Shown one piece after another: positions 1-5,081 of a stretch of DNA of 5,081 nucleotides. Origin of the DNA: a bacterium (GTDB taxonomy: Bacteria > JAMORN01); the NCBI GenBank assembly GCA_027063545.1, contig JAMORN010000196.1, positions 1-5,081 of the forward strand. Direction: 5' to 3'. A program made the translations under genes and the position numbers. The notes beneath the pieces were generated by a model, which was given only the letters and a program-made list of their open reading frames with translations, did not search any database and had not been told where the DNA came from. Positions within the stretch are counted from its first letter, which is position 1. Each line of letters opens with the position of its first letter.

Positions 1-277
1 GAAAATCTACATGTAATATCTTATCCCCTAAAGCATCTTTTTGTATATCTTTTATAATAGCTCTTTTTTCTTTACCATCATTATACTTTAAAACTACAGG
101 AACAACTTCTCCACTCATTTTATGTAACAATCTTAAAAATTCATGTTCACTAAACTTTATTTCTTCACTCTCTTTATATTCTTCCGAATATACAATCCCA
201 GGAATTTTTCCCTCTTTTCTAATTTTTTTAGCTTTTACATCTTCCCTTAATTCTACATTCAACACCAACTCTTCCAT
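1..277 (-). CDS. rplY: Ribosomal protein bL25, CTC/TL5 type (N-terminal 92 residues; 3' end outside window)
   Basis: Translating down from the ATG at 277-275 gives 92 residues with no stop before the window edge. The protein binds 5S rRNA in the large ribosomal subunit; longer homologues are called CTC (general stress protein) or TL5. Family signatures seen are an N-terminal strand LNVELRE (6-12), the basic segment KAKKIRKEGKIPGIVY (15-30), FSEHEF (42-47), and the domain-closing block IKDIQKDALGDKILHVDF (75-92). These cover the 5S-binding domain. CTC-type proteins usually run to about 180-220 residues with a second beta domain, which would lie beyond position 1. The start is supported by a strong Shine-Dalgarno AAGGAGGAG at 286-294, 8 nt upstream. 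It follows tRNA-Gln on the same strand. In many bacteria rplY is followed by pth (peptidyl-tRNA hydrolase), so pth would be expected just outside the window. The family assignment is firm; total length is unknown. Confidence 0.93.
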   Translation of the reverse strand, partial: MEELVLNVELREDVKAKKIRKEGKIPGIVYSEEYKESEEIKFSEHEFLRLLHKMSGEVVPVVLKYNDGKEKRAIIKDIQKDALGDKILHVDF

Positions 278-343
278 CTATTCAACTCCTCCTTATAATT
301 TATTTATATAAAAACAAAAAGAAGTATATATAAAAAAATTAAA
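278..343 (-). other. Spacer between tRNA-Gln and rplY
   Basis: This 66-nt A+T-rich spacer is the longest gap in the window. Read on the minus strand it starts with a T-rich tract just past the tRNA 3' end (TTTAATTTTTTT) and ends with the AAGGAGGAG ribosome binding site of rplY. I see no hairpin that would make the T tract a terminator. Several TATAAA/TTATAA-like hexamers occur, but none has a credible -35 partner. It probably carries a tRNA processing site, and possibly a weak promoter for rplY. Confidence 0.5.
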
Positions 344-416
344 CTGGGCTGGGAGGATTCGAACCCCCGAATGGCGGGACCAAAACCCGCTGCCTTGCCA
401 GCTTGGCGACAGCCCA
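344..416 (-). tRNA. tRNA-Gln, anticodon TTG
   Basis: The reverse complement folds into a complete 73-nt cloverleaf. The acceptor stem TGGGCTG/CAGCCCA has discriminator G at 344. The D arm GCC...GGC has an A13/A22 mismatch. The anticodon stem is GCGGG/CCCGC around loop TTTTGGT, the variable loop is CATTC, and the T arm is GGGGG-TTCGAAT-CCTCC with one G-U pair. The anticodon TTG lies at 381-383 and reads CAA and, by wobble, CAG. The U1-A72 pair, discriminator G73 and D-arm sequence match the classic bacterial glutamine tRNA pattern. The 3' CCA is not encoded, as TTT follows the discriminator, so it must be added by a CCA-adding enzyme. About 48 of 73 bases are G or C, in strong contrast to the surroundings. 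It lies 26 nt after the spoVG stop codon and is probably cut out of a longer transcript by RNase P and 3' nucleases. Confidence 0.97.
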
Positions 417-442
417 GTATTATACTTTTTATTCTATAAAAA

Positions 443-721
443 CTATGCAGAAGTTTGACTATTTTGTTTTTCTAATTCTTCTTTATAAGCATTTAATATA
501 ACTTCTTCCATCTTTTGTCTTGTTTCATTATTAATAGGATGGACTATATCTTCAAATTTTCCATCCTTTCTTTTTCTATTAGGCATTGATACAAATAATC
601 CATTTTTCCCTTCGATCACTTTTAATCCTCTTACTGCAATTGCATTATCAATTGTAATGTTTACAAATGCTTTTAATTTCTCTTCATTTTTGATTCTCAC
701 TCTTACTTCTGTAATCTCCAT
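443..721 (-). CDS. spoVG: SpoVG family site-specific nucleic-acid-binding regulator
   Basis: This complete 92-residue protein is close to the usual SpoVG length (about 85-100). It shows the family's conserved blocks: N-terminal MEITEVRVRI, the core VIEGKNGLFVSMP (35-47), a basic stretch NRKRKDGKF (48-56) and DIVHPINNETR (58-68), followed by a C-terminal helix and a short polar tail. SpoVG proteins are small dimers that bind DNA or RNA in the cytoplasm. They are known as developmental regulators in Bacillus, virulence regulators in Staphylococcus and Listeria, and DNA/RNA binders in Borrelia. Their presence does not imply sporulation, and nothing else here suggests it. The start has a strong GGAGG at 729-733, 7 nt upstream of the ATG. 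It lies 41 nt after ispE and 26 nt before tRNA-Gln, on the same strand. The target in this organism cannot be inferred. Confidence 0.96.
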   Translation of the reverse strand: MEITEVRVRIKNEEKLKAFVNITIDNAIAVRGLKVIEGKNGLFVSMPNRKRKDGKFEDIVHPINNETRQKMEEVILNAYKEELEKQNSQTSA

Positions 722-762
722 TATAAAGCCTCCAACCTAATGTTAAGTAGTATGTTTGTTGT

Positions 763-1641
763 TTAGTTTATTAATCTTGTTTTATATACTTTATATTCTA
801 AAGATAAATTATTTAAATAATTTTTCCAAATAATTTCTTTATCAGATAAAACTACTAAAGCAGCCCCGCTACCTGTTAACCATACTTTTTTTACACCATC
901 AATATTCTCTAGTTCTATTTTAAACTTACCTAACTCAGGATTAAGATCATATATAACTTCTTCAAAACAGTTATATATATTTGAAAGATCTAAACTTCTA
1001 TCTAATCTATAATCCAAATTTAAGAAGTAATTAAATTTAGTATTTTTTCTTGGTAAAGTCAATACTTTTTTTAAATTCCCATACGCATCTTTTGTAGATA
1101 TATGAAGATAAGGCTTTACTACATACATATATTCCTCTATTTTTATTAAAGGAATAGGTTCAACTACCTCACCTTTTGATAAACAGATAGCACTACCACC
1201 ATAAAAGAAGAAATTTACATCACTCCCTAAATTTTCTCCTATAGATAATAACTCTTCAAAATTTAAAGGATTACCTTCTAATCTATTTAATAGAAGCAAA
1301 AAATTAGCAGCGTTAGAAGAACCTCCTCCTAGCCCTGCGCCTGAAGGTATATTCTTCTCTAAAATTATTGAATACTTATTTTTTATATTGGTATATTCTC
1401 TAAATAGTTCTAATGCTTTATATACAATATTTGTTTTATCATCTGGGATTTTACTTGTTGGGTCTTCTGTTTTATTAATTACCTTTAAACTGTCTCTTTT
1501 ATCCTTTGATATTACTATTTTATCTTTTATATCTATGGTATTCATAATTGTTCTTACTTCATGATAACCATCTTCTCTTTTGTATAAAACCTCAAAGAAT
1601 AAATTTATTTTAGCGTAACTGAAGCCTTCTATTTTATTCAT
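763..1641 (-). CDS. ispE: 4-diphosphocytidyl-2-C-methyl-D-erythritol kinase
   Basis: This 292-residue protein matches the usual IspE length (about 280-300). IspE phosphorylates the 2-hydroxyl of CDP-methylerythritol with ATP, a middle step of the cytoplasmic non-mevalonate (MEP) route to isopentenyl diphosphate. The GHMP-kinase layout is intact. The N-terminal substrate motif YAKINLFFEV carries the predicted catalytic Lys11, followed by REDGYHEV (22-29). The glycine-rich ATP loop PSGAGLGGGSSNAA spans 99-112. GSDVNFFFYGGSA (139-151) contains Asp141, which corresponds to the catalytic aspartate, and the C-terminal GHMP motif LTGSGAAL spans 255-262. No key residue is missing. The start is set by an AGGG at 1652-1655, 10 nt upstream, which overlaps the stop codon of the preceding exported-protein gene and suggests coupled translation. 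spoVG follows after 41 nt. The symbol is well supported; ychB and ipk are older names. Confidence 0.97.
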   Translation of the reverse strand: MNKIEGFSYAKINLFFEVLYKREDGYHEVRTIMNTIDIKDKIVISKDKRDSLKVINKTEDPTSKIPDDKTNIVYKALELFREYTNIKNKYSIILEKNIPSGAGLGGGSSNAANFLLLLNRLEGNPLNFEELLSIGENLGSDVNFFFYGGSAICLSKGEVVEPIPLIKIEEYMYVVKPYLHISTKDAYGNLKKVLTLPRKNTKFNYFLNLDYRLDRSLDLSNIYNCFEEVIYDLNPELGKFKIELENIDGVKKVWLTGSGAALVVLSDKEIIWKNYLNNLSLEYKVYKTRLIN

Positions 1642-1651
1642 ATTTTATTAT

Positions 1652-1655
1652 CCCT
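1652..1655 (-). promoter_or_regulatory. ispE ribosome binding site overlapping upstream stop codon
   Basis: Minus-strand AGGG lies 10 nt before the ispE ATG and shares bases with the TAG stop (1654-1656) of the upstream gene. A ribosome finishing the upstream protein would cover the ispE start region, so translation of the two is probably coupled. Confidence 0.6.
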
Positions 1656-2265
1656 AGTTAGAACCAAAATAAAAAGAAAAACCTATATATGGGACTATAA
1701 TAATCTCTTTAAACTCTATTGGTTCTGATAAATATATAAAATCCTTATCTCTATTATAAAAATAACCCCAATTGTAAATAAAACCTCCAGAAGCAAGAAA
1801 ATATATTCCAAAAATCTTAAATCTTTGAGTCAATCCAACTCCTAAGCCAAAATTTCGATAATTATACAATTTTTGTATTTCACTATAATTACCTTCATCA
1901 ACATATAAACTATCATAATATTCTGTGGTCAATTTCTTTTCAAAAAGCTTATTAAACGAAGTATATATTGTATATTCCACAAATAAGTTATTAACTATTT
2001 TTCTATCATAAGATAACTTAGCCACAAAGTTGATATTTGTATTTAAATCAAAATTAAAATTACTACCTATGTAAAAAAATCCATCCTTTAAATTCTTGCC
2101 TAAGAGCATTCCATATATAGCAAATCCAGGAGAATAAGTTTTGCTAGCATAACTTTTATTGGTAAAATAACCAAATAAAGTACCATTGTTCTCTTCTGAA
2201 AATACTTTATTAATCAAAATAGTATTCAAAATAAATACAATCAAAAAAAATTTTACTCTCTTCAT
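1654..2265 (-). CDS. Small exported beta-barrel-like protein, unknown function (203 aa)
   Basis: I do not recognise a named family. The N-terminus is a clear signal peptide: MKRVK, a hydrophobic run to about residue 18, then VFS|EE, a good signal peptidase I site after Ser23. The mature ~180 residues are rich in Tyr, Phe, Gly and Asn with alternating hydrophobic stretches (about 63-73, 78-86, 94-104, 138-150, 153-168, 187-200). This fits a small outer-membrane beta-barrel of roughly eight strands. A charged, Tyr-rich insert near 108-136 could be an extracellular loop. It shares LSY-x-[KR]-x-x-x-NNL[FY] at residues 84-95 with the preceding protein at 83-94, which suggests duplication. It ends FYFGSN, so the aromatic residue is not quite terminal. 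Its ATG overlaps the upstream TGA as ATGA, indicating translational coupling, and ispE starts 12 nt after its stop. Localisation is inference; no lipobox cysteine is present. Confidence 0.8.
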   Translation of the reverse strand: MKRVKFFLIVFILNTILINKVFSEENNGTLFGYFTNKSYASKTYSPGFAIYGMLLGKNLKDGFFYIGSNFNFDLNTNINFVAKLSYDRKIVNNLFVEYTIYTSFNKLFEKKLTTEYYDSLYVDEGNYSEIQKLYNYRNFGLGVGLTQRFKIFGIYFLASGGFIYNWGYFYNRDKDFIYLSEPIEFKEIIIVPYIGFSFYFGSN

Positions 2266-2768
2266 CTTAAAAATATCAACCCTATTCTAAAAGTTTGAAA
2301 TCCTTTATAATTGTAGTCTTCTTCTTTATATATAGTGCTGACTATATCATAATTAAACATAAAATTTCGTGTTATTTTTATATTATAACTTACAACAAAC
2401 CCTGCATAGTAATGATATGTATCCTCTTTTCTATATACAAATATATCACCTGTTTTATATAATTTAATTCCTGAAACCAATCCCAAATATAAATTATTAG
2501 AAAAACGCTTTTTATAAGATAAAGTTAGATTAAAGTAAGTAGGTAAACTATCGCCTTCTATTTTGGAAAAATAAAATCCTGAAATATCAAAGTAAAAACT
2601 ATTTCTTATAATTCTATAAATAATACCATTATCCAATTTTGTACTTAATCCTATCCCATATCCTTCTTTATAATTAGAATAATCTGTCTTATAATTGCTC
2701 TCTTTAGCTATTAATATAAAATAACCTACAAATACATATATCAACATAAAAAAACTAAGTCTTTTCAT
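2262..2768 (-). CDS. Small exported beta-barrel-like protein, unknown function (168 aa)
   Basis: This is an unrecognised family. From the ATG at 2768-2766 the protein starts MKRLSFFMLIYVFVGYFIL, a signal peptide or signal anchor, with possible cleavage after Ala21 (LIA|KES). The rest is aromatic-rich with short alternating strands (about 48-54, 57-68, 77-86, 92-104, 118-131, 135-147, 158-166). It ends in the strand RIGLIFLR and looks like a small barrel. The block LSYKKRFSNNLYLGL (83-97) matches LSYDRKIVNNLFVEY at nearly the same position (84-98) of the next protein, so the two are probably paralogues. An in-frame TTG at 2774 would add two residues. I chose the ATG because it gives a conventional signal-peptide start; neither has a close Shine-Dalgarno, the nearest being AGGA about 19 nt before the ATG. 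The start lies inside the last codons of glyS, a 14-nt overlap, so translation probably depends on glyS. It overlaps the following gene by 4 nt. Confidence 0.78.
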   Translation of the reverse strand: MKRLSFFMLIYVFVGYFILIAKESNYKTDYSNYKEGYGIGLSTKLDNGIIYRIIRNSFYFDISGFYFSKIEGDSLPTYFNLTLSYKKRFSNNLYLGLVSGIKLYKTGDIFVYRKEDTYHYYAGFVVSYNIKITRNFMFNYDIVSTIYKEEDYNYKGFQTFRIGLIFLR

Positions 2769-4887
2769 ATACAATATTTTCTAATTTTCCTAAATATTCA
2801 AATAAATCTTTTATTAATTTTAAAGTAGCCAATCTATTTATTTTTAATTTTTCATCATTAACCATAACCATTACATTATTAAAATAATCCTCAAGGGGCT
2901 GGCTAAACAATAATAAACTCTCTATAGTCCCTTTTATATCTTTATTATTTATCTTATTTGCTATATCCCTTTCTATTGTCTTATAAACTTCATAAAGTTT
3001 TTTCTCTTTCTCTTCTTTTAATAGATTTAAATCAAAACTTAAACTATTAAGATCCAATTTTGACTTCTCTAAAATATTTTTTAATCTCTTATATGAATAA
3101 ATTAATTTTTCAAACTCCTTCTTTGATTTAAAATCCTTCAATAAATCAATAATTTTCATAGATAAAATAGGTTCATCGAAAAATTTGTCCTTTATCACAT
3201 CAATTAGATCATAACTATAACCTTTTTCCTGTAGATAGCTATCTAATCTAATAGCAAAAAATTCCCTTATTTTATCTTTCATCTCTTCAAGAGTTAATTC
3301 TTTTTTCTTATGAATTAATTTAAAACCTTTTTCCATATAATGTTGTATTGAAATTTCAAATATTTTATTTAAAGATATATCTAATTCTTTTTCTATTATA
3401 TATCTTATAATTCCTAAACTATGACGTCTTAATGAATAAGGATCTTTACTTCCAGAAGGTAATTTATTTATTATAAAAAATCCTACTATTGTATCTATTT
3501 TATCAAAAAAACCAACAATTAATCCCTCTTTAGTCGTTGGTAAAATATCTCCAGAATATCTAGGGAAATAATGTTCTTCAATTGCATAGGCCACGTTCTT
3601 TTTCTCACCTTGTTTTAAAGCATAAATTTTCCCCATATAACCCTGTAAATCTGTAAACTCTTTTTCAGATACCATATTGGTAACCAAATCATTTTTATAT
3701 AGATCAAAAACTCTTATTATATTCTCCTTTTCATCTTCAGTTAAATAGGAATCTAATAAATATAAATTTTTTTGATATAGCTCCTTAGTTCTCTCTACTT
3801 TTTCATACATAGAACCTAATGTTTTTTCAAATAATACACCTTTTAACTTTTCTTTTAAAGAAATAAGTGGAACTTTTAGATCTTCATTATAAAAAAACAA
3901 AGCATCATTTAATCTAGCTTTTATTACTTTTTCTGTACCTTTTTTTACATTATTAACGTATTTTTCATTTAAATCATAAACAAAGATATAATATCCCAAT
4001 AATTTATTATCATCTTTAGAAAATAAGGTAAAATATTTCTGATTTATAGCTATAGAATTTGTTAAAACTTGATCTGGTAATTCTAAAAATTTATCATCTA
4101 TTTTATTATAGTCAACATTCGCATATTCTGTTAAAAAAACATTCTCCCATATTAAATCACTTGGAGAATAATAACTATTAAATTTATCTGCTATTTTTTC
4201 TATAGAATCTTTTATCTTTGTAAATCTTCTATTGTGATCTACAATCACATTATTTTGTTCTAGAATTTTTTCAAAATTCTCTGCCCTATCTATTAAAATC
4301 TTTTTATTACCTAAAAACCTAACACTATATGAATATTTATCACTTACCACAATATCTTCAAAATTAATATGAATCAATTCTTCTCCAAATAAAGCCAATA
4401 TCCATCTTATGGGTCTAACAAAACTTATCTTCTTTGTTGTCCATCTCATTGTTTTAGGGAATATAAGTCTTTCTTTTATAAAAGATGAAAAAGTTTTTGA
4501 AACAACATCTTTAATATCATCTTGTGACAGGATTTTTTTAGCCACTATATATATACCTTTATTAGTTTCTTTTTCTGATAAATCTTCTAATGTTAAAGAA
4601 TTCTTTTTTAAAAAACTTTCTAGTGCTTTTGTAGGATTACCCTTATTATCAAAAGCTATATTTTTGGGAGGACCCTGTATTTCTACCTCTAATTGCTTTT
4701 GTTTTTCATTTACCCTTTCAGCTATAAAAACCAATCTCCTAGGTGTTGCATAGAAAATAGCCTCTTTATAGTCGATTCTATTATTATCCAAATATTCTAT
4801 AAAATCTTTTTTAAATTTTTCTTTATTAGATTCTAAAAATCTTGCAGGTATTTCTTCAACACCTACCTCTATTAAAAGTCTTTTCAT
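2755..4887 (-). CDS. glyS: Glycyl-tRNA synthetase, beta subunit
   Basis: This 710-residue protein is full length for the family (about 680-720). With the alpha subunit GlyQ it forms the cytoplasmic heterotetramer that charges tRNA-Gly; the beta chain handles tRNA recognition and binding. Diagnostic blocks in order are LLIEVGVEEIPARF (4-17), YATPRRL (46-52), FPKTMRW (143-149), FVRPIRWILAL (156-166), NQKYF (282-286), ARLNDALFFYNEDLK (324-338), the HD-like region NDLVTNMVSE...EHYFPRYSGD (399-447), FDKIDTIVGFF (461-471), PSGSKDPYSLRR (477-488), and C-terminal VMVMVND (672-678) with NRL (684-686) in the anticodon-binding domain. Nothing essential appears missing. An ATG 30 nt further up (4917) is in frame, but 4887 is preferred because AGGAG lies 10 nt before it and the protein then begins exactly at the conserved MKRLLIEVG. 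The gene directly upstream is an outer-membrane-like protein, not glyQ, so glyQ lies further upstream or elsewhere. Confidence 0.97.
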   Translation of the reverse strand: MKRLLIEVGVEEIPARFLESNKEKFKKDFIEYLDNNRIDYKEAIFYATPRRLVFIAERVNEKQKQLEVEIQGPPKNIAFDNKGNPTKALESFLKKNSLTLEDLSEKETNKGIYIVAKKILSQDDIKDVVSKTFSSFIKERLIFPKTMRWTTKKISFVRPIRWILALFGEELIHINFEDIVVSDKYSYSVRFLGNKKILIDRAENFEKILEQNNVIVDHNRRFTKIKDSIEKIADKFNSYYSPSDLIWENVFLTEYANVDYNKIDDKFLELPDQVLTNSIAINQKYFTLFSKDDNKLLGYYIFVYDLNEKYVNNVKKGTEKVIKARLNDALFFYNEDLKVPLISLKEKLKGVLFEKTLGSMYEKVERTKELYQKNLYLLDSYLTEDEKENIIRVFDLYKNDLVTNMVSEKEFTDLQGYMGKIYALKQGEKKNVAYAIEEHYFPRYSGDILPTTKEGLIVGFFDKIDTIVGFFIINKLPSGSKDPYSLRRHSLGIIRYIIEKELDISLNKIFEISIQHYMEKGFKLIHKKKELTLEEMKDKIREFFAIRLDSYLQEKGYSYDLIDVIKDKFFDEPILSMKIIDLLKDFKSKKEFEKLIYSYKRLKNILEKSKLDLNSLSFDLNLLKEEKEKKLYEVYKTIERDIANKINNKDIKGTIESLLLFSQPLEDYFNNVMVMVNDEKLKINRLATLKLIKDLFEYLGKLENIVYEKT

Positions 4888-4897
4888 CTTTTTATAT

Positions 4898-4902
4898 CTC
4901 CT
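4898..4902 (-). promoter_or_regulatory. glyS ribosome binding site
   Basis: Minus-strand AGGAG within AAAAGGAGATAT sits 10 nt before the ATG at 4887. It decides between this start and the in-frame ATG at 4917, which would place the site inside the coding region. It lies 5 nt after the stop codon of the upstream gene. Confidence 0.75.
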
Positions 4903-4907
4903 TTTTT

Positions 4908-5081
4908 TTAAAACCAAAAAATAAGTCCTAGATTTAAATAATTCAACGTATATATCAGGTAAAAATTTTTCTTTTCGGGTAAATCTTTCTCAAACTTTCT
5001 TAAATTTTCATCTATAGAAAATATATAATTAAATTCTAATGATAATCCTGCCCCTATAATTATACTAAAATTTTCATATCC
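4908..5081 (-). CDS. C-terminal 57 residues of an outer-membrane beta-barrel-like protein (5' end outside window)
   Basis: The minus strand from the window edge is open for 57 codons up to TAA at 4910-4908. The visible residues begin GYENFSIIIGAGLSLEF, continue through a charged stretch with many Lys and Glu (about 24-38), and end YLIYTLNYLNLGLIFWF. The last segment alternates hydrophobic and polar residues and finishes on a terminal phenylalanine. That is the classic beta-signal recognised by the BAM assembly machinery in outer-membrane barrels. Composition and the closing GLIF motif resemble the 168-residue protein just past glyS (RIGLIFLR), so it may belong to the same family. The signal peptide and full length cannot be seen. 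The stop lies 20 nt before the glyS start, suggesting the same operon. The frame is too short to appear complete, but its fit to the glyS boundary and its protein-like composition support it as real. Confidence 0.75.
   Translation of the reverse strand, partial: GYENFSIIIGAGLSLEFNYIFSIDENLRKFEKDLPEKKNFYLIYTLNYLNLGLIFWF

Noticed and set aside
325-343. T-rich tract after tRNA-Gln as an intrinsic terminator
   Set aside because: No separate G+C-rich hairpin directly precedes the T run, the tract is interrupted, and the tRNA's own arms are too far away and form the functional cloverleaf.
419-424. TATAAT hexamer just before tRNA-Gln as a -10 box
   Set aside because: No TTGACA-like element lies 16-18 nt upstream (the bases there are close to CATAGT). 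Transcription would start almost at the mature tRNA 5' end, and such hexamers are frequent by chance in this composition.
4409-4753. Plus-strand open frame of 114 codons antisense to glyS
   Set aside because: It lies wholly within the well-supported glyS gene on the opposite strand, has no recognisable domain, and is the kind of shadow frame expected opposite an A+T-rich gene.
4888-4917. Ten-residue N-terminal extension of GlyS from the ATG at 4917
   Set aside because: It overlaps the end of the upstream frame, contains the AGGAG ribosome binding site, and precedes the conserved family start MKRLLIEVG.
1-5081. CRISPR array, insertion sequence, phage or toxin-antitoxin/defence module
   Set aside because: I saw no spaced direct repeats, terminal inverted repeats, transposase or integrase motifs, or paired small genes; coding sequence fills nearly the entire window.

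Overview
The window is very A+T-rich and tightly packed, with every supported gene on the minus strand. Read in the direction of transcription (from 5081 down to 1), the order is: the end of a small outer-membrane-type protein; glyS (glycyl-tRNA synthetase beta chain); two more small exported beta-barrel-like proteins; ispE (isoprenoid precursor kinase); spoVG (nucleic-acid-binding regulator); tRNA-Gln(TTG); and the start of rplY (ribosomal protein bL25, CTC type). Protein genes overlap or sit 41 nt apart or less. The largest gap is the 66 nt between the tRNA gene and rplY. I found no convincing terminator, so the whole stretch could be one transcript or several overlapping ones.

The organism looks like a low-GC Gram-negative (diderm) bacterium. 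Signal peptides followed by aromatic, beta-strand-rich chains imply an outer membrane. SpoVG, an alpha2beta2-type glycyl-tRNA synthetase and the non-mevalonate pathway (IspE) are also present. SpoVG with CTC-type L25 beside IspE occurs in Firmicutes, spirochaetes and delta-proteobacteria-like lineages, so I do not name a phylum. The tRNA is about 66% G+C in an otherwise A+T-rich window, which hints at a moderately thermophilic lifestyle (inference).

Region 4908-1654 is the less ordinary half. glyS is not directly preceded by its usual partner glyQ. It is instead bracketed by three small, apparently related beta-barrel-like proteins. Region 1641-1 is a compact housekeeping block, ispE-spoVG-tRNA-Gln-rplY, resembling the widespread ispE/prs/rplY/pth neighbourhood but without prs between the tRNA and rplY.

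Most genes serve translation (GlyS, tRNA-Gln, bL25), isoprenoid synthesis (IspE) or regulation (SpoVG). The three exported proteins have no recognisable function. I found no mobile element, CRISPR array, phage gene or defence system. The most novel material is the outer-membrane-like family woven around glyS.
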